A DNA stretch of 51,450 bases from an uncultured Eubacteriales bacterium. GTDB lineage: Bacteria > Bacillota > Clostridia > Christensenellales > Aristaeellaceae. The notes below the pieces were generated by a model, which saw nothing but the letters and a program-made list of their open reading frames with translations, was not told the origin of the DNA and did not search any database. Where the stretch lies: assembly GCA_944349855.1 (NCBI GenBank), contig CALVNS010000019.1:1-51450 (forward strand). The letters are read 5' to 3'. Of the stretch, positions 25,765-35,175 are shown piece after piece; position 1 is the stretch's first letter, and the number at the start of each line of letters is the position of its first letter. Position numbers and translations under genes: made by a program.

Positions 25765-27066
25765 TCAACCTATAGCCGTTTGCATATCATGTTTTGTCTG
25801 ATTAGTCCATATTTTTCCCAAAAAAGAAGTACACTCTAACATTGCACGTCCTGTATGATATATTCCCTTCCAAGGATTTCCCATATCCGAAATCAACGGG
25901 CTACCATTTCGAGTAAGTAGTTGCCTCCATTCGCCTACCTCATGACAGATCATATATTTCCGATTGAACGACCAGCAAGATTGAAAGGCCTCCCATGCCG
26001 CTTCATCCCCCAAAGCATAGTAGGCATCAATAAAGCCCACCATCGCTTCGCAGTTCTGCCACCATTCTTTATCGCAGACCAACGCTTCTCCTTGGTGAGG
26101 ACCATCCCGATAGATTCCACCATATATGCGATCGAGGCCATACGTCAACGAATGTCTCAAAATCTGTTCCGTCAGAGGGAAAAAGCGACCTTTTTCGCTT
26201 CCCATTATGTGTGCAGCCCGATTCAACAGCCAGGATAATTCCAAATTATGACCATATGAAGTTGTGTCCATCGGATTTTCGATTTTTTCCCCACTTCCAC
26301 GATCATCATTCCACGTCCTTCGAATACAAATTGCAGGAATCGGACGAAAATCTATCGTAAACTGGTTGCACCCGCAGCCAGCATCCTGGTCGATCATGTG
26401 CAGTAAGATCAGCTCTATCACTTCATTCAATTTACGCCTATGAATCTCTGAACCCGTCAGTTCCAGCAATGTGGTGTAGGCTTCCAACAAATGCATGTGA
26501 ATATCCAAAGATTTTCGATCGCCTGCCGGATAACCAGGAGGAGAACATGTCCAATCCGGCTCCAGATTCTCAAAATATCCCCCATATAATGTATCTGCCG
26601 CATATTTTTGCAGGAGATCGAACGTCCTTTCTGCGTAAATTTTTCCGCGTTCATCCCCTGTCGCCAGCGCATATTCCGCCATAGCATATAGGGCGAAGCT
26701 CTGTCCATATACCACCTTACCGCGATCTTGAGGCACACCCATCCTGTCAGTGCTCCAGAACCATCCGCCCTTTTCACAATCCCAAAAATGTTCGATGATA
26801 AAAGAGGCTCCTTGTTCTGCCGCTCTGTAAAAAAAAGTATTGTGAGGATAACGGCGTAATAATGCTGAAAACCCCCAAAGCATCCGAGCCTGCGTCACGA
26901 TAAATTTGAACTCAGAGCCCTTCCAGCGGCCGGCAGCATCGTAGTCTGTCAAGTATCCTCCAAATTGCCTGTCACATCCTCGTTGCGTCCAAAATGGGAT
27001 GAGTTCATTTGACAGATGGTCTTCCATTTGATTTTTTATGGACAGAATTTCTGCACTATTAGGCAC
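25765..27066 (-). CDS. AGE family epimerase, cellobiose 2-epimerase type
   Basis: A 433-residue alpha/alpha-barrel enzyme. TTSYGHNLELSWLL and the C-terminal NPWKGIYHTGRAML carry the two conserved catalytic histidines, and EWWQNCEAM also fits. These patterns match cellobiose/mannobiose 2-epimerases, which invert C2 at the reducing-end sugar of beta-1,4 disaccharides. It lacks a signal peptide. The start is GTG, preceded by GAGGG. It is the last gene of the LacI-controlled transport operon, so the imported oligosaccharide is probably epimerised before phosphorolysis or hydrolysis. Confidence 0.88.
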   Translation of the reverse strand: MPNSAEILSIKNQMEDHLSNELIPFWTQRGCDRQFGGYLTDYDAAGRWKGSEFKFIVTQARMLWGFSALLRRYPHNTFFYRAAEQGASFIIEHFWDCEKGGWFWSTDRMGVPQDRGKVVYGQSFALYAMAEYALATGDERGKIYAERTFDLLQKYAADTLYGGYFENLEPDWTCSPPGYPAGDRKSLDIHMHLLEAYTTLLELTGSEIHRRKLNEVIELILLHMIDQDAGCGCNQFTIDFRPIPAICIRRTWNDDRGSGEKIENPMDTTSYGHNLELSWLLNRAAHIMGSEKGRFFPLTEQILRHSLTYGLDRIYGGIYRDGPHQGEALVCDKEWWQNCEAMVGFIDAYYALGDEAAWEAFQSCWSFNRKYMICHEVGEWRQLLTRNGSPLISDMGNPWKGIYHTGRAMLECTSFLGKIWTNQTKHDMQTAIG

Positions 27067-27093
27067 ACATTACACCCTCTTCCTTCAAAAATA

Positions 27094-27951
27094 TCATCCT
27101 TTAATGCCTGTCAATGCGATGCCCTCAACAAAATAGCGTTGACAGAACAGATAGAGAATCAGCATGGGAATGATTGATATGCAAGTACCCGCCATCAAAT
27201 AATTCCATTGGATTGCATAAGCGCTCTTGAACATCTGCAGGCCCACCACCAGCGTGCGTACGCGATCCGTATTGGCAATCACCGTGGGCCAAAGCAAATC
27301 GTTCCAAGCCCATAGCGCACAGAAAATTGCCTGTGTAATCAGTGCCGGCTTAGACAGCGGTACAATGATGCGCAAGAAAATTTTCATGTGGTTACATCCA
27401 TCGATCAATGCCGATTCATCCAAGGATTTCGGCAAGGTCAAAAAAGACTGCCGCAGCAAAAATGTATTATACGCACTAAAGATGAATGGAACAATGAGTC
27501 CCTGAAACGTATCGATCCATCCAAACATGCGCATAATGATATACAATGGGATCAACGTCACTTGAATGGGAATCATCATGGTTCCGAGATAGATCAGAAA
27601 AATAACGTCCCGTCCACGAAATTCCAGTCGTGAAAAGGCATAGGCTGCCAACGAGCAAGTAACCGTCTGGCCGGCAGTCAACGCAGCCGTGACGATCAGG
27701 GTATTACGAAAATAGAGTCCCATCTTGGCCGCGCTCCATGTATATGTATAATTTTCCCACATCCATGGATTGGGAATCCACTGTGGTGGAAAGATTAGCA
27801 CCTGTCCGTTTTCTTTAAAAGACGTGGAGAGCATCCAGATGAATGGAACAACCATGATAAACGAGATGGCCGTCATCAGCACATATAGTGCCGCTTTGCG
27901 GGCAACATTTTGTTTGGAACGGTATATGCTCACCCTGCTTTCACCCCTCAC
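27094..27951 (-). CDS. Sugar ABC transporter permease (MalG type)
   Basis: A 285-residue inner-membrane permease of the CUT1 group with six helices. The EAA loop reads ESALIDGCNHMKIFLRIIVPL (near residue 190), the contact site for the ATPase. The GTG start at 27951 overlaps the upstream permease stop (GTGA). No ATPase gene is in the operon; CUT1 importers often use a shared MsmK-type ATPase encoded elsewhere. Confidence 0.92.
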   Translation of the reverse strand: MRGESRVSIYRSKQNVARKAALYVLMTAISFIMVVPFIWMLSTSFKENGQVLIFPPQWIPNPWMWENYTYTWSAAKMGLYFRNTLIVTAALTAGQTVTCSLAAYAFSRLEFRGRDVIFLIYLGTMMIPIQVTLIPLYIIMRMFGWIDTFQGLIVPFIFSAYNTFLLRQSFLTLPKSLDESALIDGCNHMKIFLRIIVPLSKPALITQAIFCALWAWNDLLWPTVIANTDRVRTLVVGLQMFKSAYAIQWNYLMAGTCISIIPMLILYLFCQRYFVEGIALTGIKG

Positions 27952-28862
27952 ATGTCATATTGTACCCATTTGCTTTGGCATTTCATCTGAACGGCCGTGA
28001 ACACGAAGATAATCACGAACAGCAGCCAGCTCAGCGCACATCCATAACCCATGCGGAAGTTCTGGAAACTGACGTTATAAATATATGTTACCAGCGTGCG
28101 AGTTGCATCGGAGGGGCCCCCGCCCGTCATGCACCAGACAATGTCAAACAACTTGAACGAATCGATCATCGATGTGATCAATAAGAAGAACGTTGTCGGG
28201 GACAGCATGGGAATTGTCACATACCGAAATTGCTTCCAAAACGTCGCCCCGTCAATACGTGCCGCTTCGTACAGCGGTTTGGGAATGCTCTGCAGCCCCG
28301 CCATGAAAATGATCATGTAGCGTCCAACATTCTTCCATACTGATACAAATGCTACACACGGCATAACCGTTGCCTTGTTCGTCAACCAATTGGTTCCTTG
28401 CAGCCCGATGCACCGAAGTAGATAGTTGAGCAGTCCAAAGTCGTTATTGAATATCCACTGAAACACCATGGCCGCTGCCACATATGATGTGAGCACGGGC
28501 AGATAATAAAGCAAACGGAAAGTCAATACTCCTCGCAGTTTACGCGTAATCAGCAAGCCGAGTCCCAATGAAAACACGAGCACCGTTGGCACATAGAGAA
28601 GCGTATAATATATGGTGTTCCACAAGACCTTGTAGAATTTCACATCCCCTGTGAACATTCGCTGGAAGTTTTCAAGGCCACTGAATGTCGGTGTTCCCAC
28701 CATTGGCCAGTCAAAAAAGCTTAGGGCCAGCGATGCCAACACGGGCACAAGAGTGAACAGTAGGAATCCCAACGTGTTGGGCGCCAGAAATAACATGCCC
28801 GCCCAGAATTCCCGTCTGCGCTTGGTCATACACCGTCTGCGCTGCCCACTATATGCGGTCAC
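27948..28862 (-). CDS. Sugar ABC transporter permease (MalF type)
   Basis: A 304-residue CUT1 permease, with an N-terminal helix and EAA loop EAARIDGATFWKQFRYV near residue 205. The GTG start at 28862 was chosen because CAAAGGAG precedes it by eight bases; an in-frame ATG at 28829 has no good site. It follows the binding-protein gene by about 90 bases and overlaps the second permease. Confidence 0.92.
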   Translation of the reverse strand: MTAYSGQRRRCMTKRRREFWAGMLFLAPNTLGFLLFTLVPVLASLALSFFDWPMVGTPTFSGLENFQRMFTGDVKFYKVLWNTIYYTLLYVPTVLVFSLGLGLLITRKLRGVLTFRLLYYLPVLTSYVAAAMVFQWIFNNDFGLLNYLLRCIGLQGTNWLTNKATVMPCVAFVSVWKNVGRYMIIFMAGLQSIPKPLYEAARIDGATFWKQFRYVTIPMLSPTTFFLLITSMIDSFKLFDIVWCMTGGGPSDATRTLVTYIYNVSFQNFRMGYGCALSWLLFVIIFVFTAVQMKCQSKWVQYDM

Positions 28863-28951
28863 GATATCAACTCCTTTGAAACTGGCCCGACAGCCTTTCT
28901 TCTGCCGGGCCAGCCATCTGGACGATTGGGGTTAACTTCAGTCCGATTGTG

Positions 28952-30265
28952 TTAATTGTAAATTCCCTGCTGTATTTCCTCCAGGATCTGGTTTACGCCT
29001 TCTGCGCACTGCTTGGCTTCCGTCTCGACATCAGCATCATAGATGAGGATGTTATCGACGGCCACCGAAATGTAGTTCTGCAGGATCTCATTCCACCGCG
29101 GCACTGCGTTAGGTCCCTTACAAGTGAGCAGCGACTCGCGGATCAAATCCATGTCGGCAATCGAGGAACCCTTCTGGAAAGCATCAGTGTACATCACGCT
29201 TTCCAGTGTCGGCTGTGCCAGTCCTTCCTCGGCGATCAGCATCTGGCCTTCTTCGCTGGTGCAGAACTTTACAAATTCCCACGCTGCTTCGGGATACGGC
29301 GTACCCTTGCCAATCGCAAAACCGTTCGGACAGGAAGATGAGAACCCCGGTTTGCTGCCGTCCTTGCTCGGAATCGGCGCGGCACCCCAGTTAAAGGGCA
29401 GCGTTTCATAGGTAGGCAGCATCCAGGAACCAAATAGCTGCATTGCCACATTGCCAGTGTCAAAGCTCATGGCCGATAGCTGAGAACCGCCCGCCGTTGT
29501 ATCCGGAACCGGCGCACAGCCGTCTTCATGAATCATGTCCTGCATCCACTGCCATGTCTCGATGGCAGCGGGAGAATCTAGATCGCAGGTCGTACGATCA
29601 TCGGAGATGATGTAGCTGCCATTGTTATAAAACCAGGAGAATTCATAGACAATTTCGCGCGTAAAATAGATGCCATATTGAGTCGTTACGCCATTTTCGT
29701 CCTTCTTGGTCAGCTTGTTGGCCGCATCGCGAACTGTCTCCCACGTCCAGGTTTCATCGGGATAAGGCACGCCCGCCGCATCAAACATATCTTTGTTGTA
29801 GTATAGCGAGAATACATAGTTCATCGTCGGCAGGGCAAAGCACTCGTCCTTCCAATAAAACACGTTCTTCACGTCGTCTGGAATCTTGTCCATTACTTCT
29901 GCTTTATATTCCGGATCCTGTTCCAGAAACGTGTTCAGGTTCTCATACATGCCATTGCAATAGTATCCCGTACCATACAATTCATTGACCAGCACGACGT
30001 CCGCCGGCGTGCCCGCCGCGGCCAACGTCATAAACTTGGTTGTAAAGTTATCTCCTGCACAGTCAATTGTGACTTTGACATTGGGATAGTATTCCATGAA
30101 TACATCCGCAATCCGCTGCATCGAATCGCCTCGGGAGGGTTCACCCCACGTCAGATACGTAATTTCACCGCTGACCTCGGTATTAACCTCCCAAGCCAAT
30201 GCGTTAACACTGCCAACTGACAGCAGAATAGCCATCATCAGAAATACGCAGAGTACCTTCTTCAC
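28952..30265 (-). CDS. Sugar-binding protein of ABC importer (family 1)
   Basis: A 437-residue extracellular solute-binding protein. The signal peptide (residues 1-24, cleavage probably after ALA) lacks a lipobox cysteine, so it is not an ordinary lipoprotein, although most Gram-positive SBPs are lipid anchored. Features such as ITYLTWGEPSRGDSMQRIADVFMEYYPNVKVTID and GPNAVPRWNEI fit PF01547-type oligosaccharide binders. The start is GTG, with TAGGAGGG upstream. How it stays at the cell surface without a lipid anchor is unclear. Confidence 0.9.
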   Translation of the reverse strand: MKKVLCVFLMMAILLSVGSVNALAWEVNTEVSGEITYLTWGEPSRGDSMQRIADVFMEYYPNVKVTIDCAGDNFTTKFMTLAAAGTPADVVLVNELYGTGYYCNGMYENLNTFLEQDPEYKAEVMDKIPDDVKNVFYWKDECFALPTMNYVFSLYYNKDMFDAAGVPYPDETWTWETVRDAANKLTKKDENGVTTQYGIYFTREIVYEFSWFYNNGSYIISDDRTTCDLDSPAAIETWQWMQDMIHEDGCAPVPDTTAGGSQLSAMSFDTGNVAMQLFGSWMLPTYETLPFNWGAAPIPSKDGSKPGFSSSCPNGFAIGKGTPYPEAAWEFVKFCTSEEGQMLIAEEGLAQPTLESVMYTDAFQKGSSIADMDLIRESLLTCKGPNAVPRWNEILQNYISVAVDNILIYDADVETEAKQCAEGVNQILEEIQQGIYN

Positions 30266-30385
30266 AAATAATCCCTCCTAAGCTATTTTCGTATTTGCAT
30301 GTTCGATACAAAATGATGTCAGGTGTTACACATCCCCCCATATACATTGACCGCACGTCATATTGCGCGCACATATGCCCTGCTG

Positions 30386-32425
30386 TCAATTCAGTTCAAT
30401 GACGGCAAATACGCCAAGCGAATATACCGTCAATCGATTCTCACATAGTACGGCCTCCGTATGTCGGTCATCGGGAAAGGCATGTACTTTGCATGTTTGC
30501 GGCGTAAACGACAATTCCATTTCAATTTTAGGGTTGGTATTGACCATGCGCGATTGATTATTGACATCATAGTTAAGCAGGTGTAGTGCATGTCCCTTTT
30601 CGGTTTGTTTGAGGGAGACACTCAGGTAGCGTTGTCTTCCTTTCACGCGCACCGGTAGCGCCTTCTGCTCAATCCACTCCACCAGTTCCTGATATTTGGT
30701 GTAAGCAAAGCGGTAAGGATACAGAGCACGATGGACCCGGCCTACAGCTGCCAAGCGGCCTCCGGCCTGTGCAAAGTGATGAAGCACCTCCCGCTCCGGC
30801 TCTGAAAGCATACAACAATCCGGCATCACTACGGTATGATATCCCTGCAGGCGTTGACGCGTTAAAGGTTCATCTGCATCCACATAGATTACATTGAATA
30901 ATACATGCGCTTCACACAGCTGCTGTGCATGATAAAAGAAATTAGTGAATCCTCCATTCTTGTTTGGATCGTTGACACCGTTTTGAAACAGATGCGTTTC
31001 CAATGCGTACCGCTGATCGTATACCAACGCCACATTGGCCTCCAGATCACCCGCAAACAGCGCATCATGTTTCATCAGCCATGGCCCCAGCTTACTTTCC
31101 AGTTCAAAGGGAGGATAAATCGTATCTTGCCGGAAATTCATCAGCCAGGCACCATAGGGAATAGACGTGTTGAATCCGTGCGCAAGCGCTTCCAGGATAA
31201 ACAGAACATATTGATCCGTCTTACCGGCACGGATATCTTGCACCATGTCAAAGATATGCTGGCTCGGATCTTCAATAAACGAGCCGCCCTTTCCACCCAT
31301 AAAGGCTGCACCGAATCGGCTGAAGCCATCCTGGCGGAGTTTTACATCGGACGTTTCCCCACAGATCAGGTCACAATACTTGCGGACGGATGCGCCTAAG
31401 GGCAGGCAATTGAACAGATTGGCTGTCACCGGGAAGTTCTCAATCCCATGCCTCTCTCTCGCGTAGCGCTTCGCATAAGCTGCAATGTCACGTACGTTTC
31501 TTTCTCCTCCGTTTGCTTGATACGCGATGAATTGCTTCATAAACGGCACAGACAGTCTCCGTTCGCCCTGATCCGCCTTCAAATCCTCATCTATGTACCC
31601 GCGTTCACGCAGATATTCGCCATAATCAAAGGTATCCAAGTCAAGCTCTGAACACTCAGCTGCACAATATGTCTTCAACCACTCACGGAATCCCCTCATG
31701 CAGTCCTTGCAAAAACATCCGCCGTTGTTAACTGCGTGGAGCTGTGTATCGTATTCATCTACCAGAATGCCGGCTGCGCCACCATCAATCATCATTTCGA
31801 TTTCTTTATATAGATATTCCATGTATGCCGGATTATTGCCACAGGGTGTGTAACAGACATGCTCATGTCCCGGAACCATTAACCAAGAGGATTTTACGTC
31901 CCTTCCATCAAGGGTTTTGACCTTAAAGGCTTCCAAGAAATCTTCAATAAGATTTCCATCCGAATCTCTCAGACCGTTAGGAAAAAACTTGCGTATTGAA
32001 GGAAAAATCTTGGGATAGCGGTCGGTCGACAGTTCGCGGATTCCAACCCATCCCCGTTTACCCACACCTCTGAGCTTGTTCAGGGATAACAGTTCCGATT
32101 CATCTTCCGAAAATTCCGCCGGGAATTCCCAGAGCTGAGATTTCCAGATTACAGCAAATGCTTTTATGTCGCGTTGTGCACACTCCCGAGCAAACTCGCC
32201 ATCATTCACATAGCCGTATAGTCGGTCTCTCGGTTGAATTTTCCCATTAATCTCCATATCCAAATAGGGTAAACCGATAGCCGCGCTTCCCATGCATGAC
32301 CACAGCAGCAGATTTCCTCTCATGTCAACAATGTCCTGAATATTCTGCAGACGTTTTGTCGGCATGCTTGGGTGATAGTTCCAGTCTCGTTCATGCCAAC
32401 ACATATAGTGCATTCCCCGAATCAA
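30386..32425 (-). CDS. Putative glycoside hydrolase, GHL6/GH42-like
   Basis: A 679-residue cytoplasmic protein. The N-terminal half is a TIM barrel-like domain with the pattern GILVDEYDTQ (Asp223-Glu224) and a CxCxxC group (Cys237, 239, 242) of the hypothetical glycosyl hydrolase 6 / GH42-like group. ICGETSDVK, further on, could carry the nucleophile. From about residue 450 it has a GH42 trimerisation-like domain (VALVYDQRY, then YHTVVMPDCCMLSEPEREVLHHFAQAGGRLAAVGR) and a small C-terminal beta domain. It is not in a biochemically defined family that I recognise. The start is TTG at 32425 with GAGGAGGG six bases upstream. It follows lacI by 12 bases and probably acts on the imported sugar. Confidence 0.7.
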   Translation of the reverse strand: MIRGMHYMCWHERDWNYHPSMPTKRLQNIQDIVDMRGNLLLWSCMGSAAIGLPYLDMEINGKIQPRDRLYGYVNDGEFARECAQRDIKAFAVIWKSQLWEFPAEFSEDESELLSLNKLRGVGKRGWVGIRELSTDRYPKIFPSIRKFFPNGLRDSDGNLIEDFLEAFKVKTLDGRDVKSSWLMVPGHEHVCYTPCGNNPAYMEYLYKEIEMMIDGGAAGILVDEYDTQLHAVNNGGCFCKDCMRGFREWLKTYCAAECSELDLDTFDYGEYLRERGYIDEDLKADQGERRLSVPFMKQFIAYQANGGERNVRDIAAYAKRYARERHGIENFPVTANLFNCLPLGASVRKYCDLICGETSDVKLRQDGFSRFGAAFMGGKGGSFIEDPSQHIFDMVQDIRAGKTDQYVLFILEALAHGFNTSIPYGAWLMNFRQDTIYPPFELESKLGPWLMKHDALFAGDLEANVALVYDQRYALETHLFQNGVNDPNKNGGFTNFFYHAQQLCEAHVLFNVIYVDADEPLTRQRLQGYHTVVMPDCCMLSEPEREVLHHFAQAGGRLAAVGRVHRALYPYRFAYTKYQELVEWIEQKALPVRVKGRQRYLSVSLKQTEKGHALHLLNYDVNNQSRMVNTNPKIEMELSFTPQTCKVHAFPDDRHTEAVLCENRLTVYSLGVFAVIELN

Positions 32426-32437
32426 ATTGAGCCCTCC

Positions 32438-33460
32438 TCACAAGCGTTTTTTGGTAGAACTACGAATAAAAAGCTGAGGGGTAAACATCATCAGTTTATT
32501 TTCGATCGTTTCTCCTTCCGCCACCTTAAAAATCATATCCACTGCTGCGGCACTCATCTCCTTAATGGGCTGACGCACCGTAGTCAGCGATGTCTCCAGC
32601 ATACTGGAATATAGCAAATCGTCATAACCTGCTACTGACAAATCTTCCGGAACCCGTAAACCCATTTCGCGTGCACGCGTCAAAACTCCCATGCTGACAA
32701 TATCATTTACCGTCATGATTGCATCGGGCTTTCCACGTCTTATAATTTGATCAAACGCCTCCCTTCCACCATTGTAGTCCGGCTCCGCCTCGACAATTTG
32801 ATCAGCACGTACCTCTAACCCATGCTCCTCATGTGCGCGCTTAAATCCGCGTAACCGTTCCGCCGAAAGGACGAGCTCTACATACCCACTGATCATGACG
32901 ATATTTTTATGCCCTGTGTTCAGCAAGTAATTGGTGAGTTCATAAGATCCTTGGGCCAAATCCGTCATTGCACAGCATCCACGTGTTCCCGGATAATACG
33001 TGGTCAGATATACGTACGGAATATTGCGCTGTTCCAGCGCATAAATATGTGATAGATTGGGATTGCGGTAATGAGCAGGCACGATGATGATACCATCCAC
33101 TGCACTATCTATAAATTTGGCAATTACTTTTTTTTCCCGTTCAATATCGTTTTTGGTCATTCCTAGCAGCAGCTCATATCCTTTTGCATCAATCTCCTGT
33201 TGTACACACCCTACCATAATTCCAAAAAACGGATTTGTCAGATCTGTAATAATCAGGCCGATCGTCATCGACTTTTTTGTGCTCAAAGATCGGGCATGCG
33301 GATTTCGCCGGTAGTCCAGTTTAATAACCGCATCCATGACACGTTGTCGCGTTTCTGGATTGAGTTTATTACTTCCATTAAGCACCATTGAAACCGTACC
33401 GACTGACACTCCTGCCAAAGCCGCAACATCGCGAATCGTCGTTCGTTCTTTTGTAGCCAT
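32438..33460 (-). CDS. LacI family transcriptional repressor
   Basis: A 340-residue regulator. The N-terminal helix-turn-helix (TIRDVAALAGVSVGTVSMVLNG) and hinge (RRNPHARSL) are standard, and the periplasmic-binding-protein-like domain follows. It is the first gene of the sugar operon and has the operon's only ATG start, with GGAG upstream. Two palindromes of the LacI half-site type in its own promoter region (33543-33556 and 33488-33501) point to autoregulation of the whole operon. The inducer is presumably the transported sugar or a breakdown product. Confidence 0.94.
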   Translation of the reverse strand: MATKERTTIRDVAALAGVSVGTVSMVLNGSNKLNPETRQRVMDAVIKLDYRRNPHARSLSTKKSMTIGLIITDLTNPFFGIMVGCVQQEIDAKGYELLLGMTKNDIEREKKVIAKFIDSAVDGIIIVPAHYRNPNLSHIYALEQRNIPYVYLTTYYPGTRGCCAMTDLAQGSYELTNYLLNTGHKNIVMISGYVELVLSAERLRGFKRAHEEHGLEVRADQIVEAEPDYNGGREAFDQIIRRGKPDAIMTVNDIVSMGVLTRAREMGLRVPEDLSVAGYDDLLYSSMLETSLTTVRQPIKEMSAAAVDMIFKVAEGETIENKLMMFTPQLFIRSSTKKRL

Positions 33461-33487
33461 TATAATCTCCTATTCTCTCATTTTATA

Positions 33488-33501
33488 TTGAACTGTTTCA
33501 A
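33488..33501. promoter_or_regulatory. LacI operator copy 2, TTGAA-N4-TTCAA
   Basis: A palindrome TTGAACTGTTTCAA in the leader of the LacI operon. It shares both half-sites with the copy at the transcription start and lies 55 bases from it, about five helical turns, which would allow looping. Confidence 0.65.
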
Positions 33502-33542
33502 TTTTATATATCTCTTTATTTTCAAATCATATTTTAATTTTA

Positions 33543-33556
33543 TTGAATCGGTTCAA
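33543..33556. promoter_or_regulatory. LacI operator copy 1, at the transcription start
   Basis: TTGAATCGGTTCAA with a central CG, as in many LacI-family sites. It lies directly downstream of the -10 box and so covers the expected transcription start. Confidence 0.7.
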
Positions 33557-33560
33557 TAAA

Positions 33561-33590
33561 ATTGTACAATACATTTGGGCCATTTGTCAA
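33561..33590 (-). promoter_or_regulatory. Promoter of the LacI sugar operon
   Basis: On the minus strand a perfect TTGACA (33585-33590) and TACAAT (33561-33566) are 18 bases apart. The transcript would run through lacI, the hydrolase, the binding protein, both permeases and the epimerase. Between 33461 and 33807 no gene is seen other than these control sites and a weak promoter (TTCGCG, 17 bases, TACAAT at 33758-33763) for the MFS gene. Confidence 0.75.
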
Positions 33591-33807
33591 CCCTTTTCCT
33601 AAATTTATTTTGTGAGATATGCCCTCTTGCAATAATTTTCTTCTATATAAAATGATGAAGATAGCGAAACATTTTCCCACTCTTTTTTTCTTTTGCCCAT
33701 GTAAAAATATCTCCTGTTTTTACAAAATTCCCCCTTCGCGGGAGGCTGCGCGCATGTTACAATAGGGACGGACGCAAGCACTGAAAAAAGAATCGCGGGG
33801 GAAGCAT

Positions 33808-35091
33808 ATGCTGCGCGCTGCCGTTCGTCGCCATCCGCTTCTGACCACCCGCTCAGGCCGCACCATGCTGCTCTTTGCATTTGAAGGCGTGCTGTTACAG
33901 TACATCACTTCGATCAACAACTTCGGCAACAATCTCTATGCCTCCAACCTGGGCGCCAGCGACCTGCAGATCGGCCTGGTGCAGACCGTGGCAAACCTGG
34001 CCGCCGTCGCGCTGCTACTGCCCAGCGGTCTGTACGGCGAACGCCTGCGCTCGCCGCGCGCGCTGCCGGCATTCACGCTCGCGTTCATGGGCGTCATGTA
34101 CTTCTTCTACGGCACTGTGCCCGCGATGGGCGAGATGCGCATGACGTTCTTTTTCGTGTTTCTGGCGCTGACGAGCGGCGTATTGGCAGTGTATAACGCG
34201 CAGTGGCAGACTTTTTTCGGCGAGGTCGTCTCCGACCCGCGCGAGCGCAACGGCGTCTACGCATCGCGCAACCGCTTCATGTTCGCCGTTGGCACGCTGA
34301 CGCCCTTGCTGTGCGGCGCGGCGATGTCGGCATGCGTGCAAAGCATAGACAAGCTGGCTGTGCTGCGCGCCTTCTATTACACCTGCGGTGCGGCAATGCT
34401 GCTGGCTGCGCTGACCCTCTCGCGTATGCCCGTTCAGGCTCGTCCCGCCGGTGCAAAGGGATTCTCCCTGTCTGATGCCGCAGCTGCGCTGAGCACTGCG
34501 GCACGCAGCCGCAGGTTCCGATCGTTTTTTGGCTGCATCATGTTCTTCTACCTGAGCTGGCACGTCGACTGGAGCCTGTGGTTCATCGCGCAGACGCAAT
34601 ACTGCGGCATGTCTGAGCTGAACATGAGCGTGCTCAATGCGCTGTGTTGCGTCACGCAGTTGCTGACCATCGGCTGGTTTGCCCGGCTCAACCAGAAGCG
34701 TGGCGTGGGCTTTTCGCTGCTCTTTGGCATCGGGGGCCTGATGCTTTGCCCGCTGACGGTCTGCCTTTGCCTCGCCCTTCCGCACGCCGCGCGGCCGCCC
34801 GTATTCATCGTGCTGGTCACGCTGCTGTACGCGCCGCAGAGCTGCATCAACCTGTGCGTCGTGCAGATGCTGCTCTCCGCCGTGCCTGAGCGGGGTCGCT
34901 CGCTGATCGTCAGCCTGTATACGATCGTTGTGACGCTCTCCAACAGCCTGATGCCGCTCCTTGGCGTTCAGCTCTACACGTGGCTGGGCGCCAGCGCGCA
35001 GGCCCTGCTGGCGATCAACCTGTGTGTGTCCCTATGGCGCGCCACGGCGCTGTGCATCTTCGCGCTGCGCTGGCGCAGGCAGCGGGCGTAG
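33808..35091 (+). CDS. MFS transporter
   Basis: A 427-residue protein with about twelve membrane helices. The segment GLYGERLRSPRA after helix 2 corresponds to the MFS loop 2-3 motif in degenerate form. Substrate is unknown; the mix suggests a drug or metabolite transporter of a Firmicutes MFS clade. GGGGGAAG precedes the ATG. It is divergent from the sugar operon but in GC-rich sequence with core-like codon use, so it does not belong to that cassette. Confidence 0.82.
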   Translation: MLRAAVRRHPLLTTRSGRTMLLFAFEGVLLQYITSINNFGNNLYASNLGASDLQIGLVQTVANLAAVALLLPSGLYGERLRSPRALPAFTLAFMGVMYFFYGTVPAMGEMRMTFFFVFLALTSGVLAVYNAQWQTFFGEVVSDPRERNGVYASRNRFMFAVGTLTPLLCGAAMSACVQSIDKLAVLRAFYYTCGAAMLLAALTLSRMPVQARPAGAKGFSLSDAAAALSTAARSRRFRSFFGCIMFFYLSWHVDWSLWFIAQTQYCGMSELNMSVLNALCCVTQLLTIGWFARLNQKRGVGFSLLFGIGGLMLCPLTVCLCLALPHAARPPVFIVLVTLLYAPQSCINLCVVQMLLSAVPERGRSLIVSLYTIVVTLSNSLMPLLGVQLYTWLGASAQALLAINLCVSLWRATALCIFALRWRRQRA

Positions 35092-35118
35092 AGGTCTGAC
35101 AAATGCCGCGTCCCGCGA

Positions 35119-35147
35119 TTGCAACCGCGCGCCGAATGCGCTATAAT
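35119..35147 (+). promoter_or_regulatory. Promoter of the membrane protein - rsuA-like operon
   Basis: TTGCAA and a perfect TATAAT are 17 bases apart, about 30 bases before the start codon. Confidence 0.7.
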
Positions 35148-35175
35148 GGAACGGTACTGAAAGGATGACCCGCAC

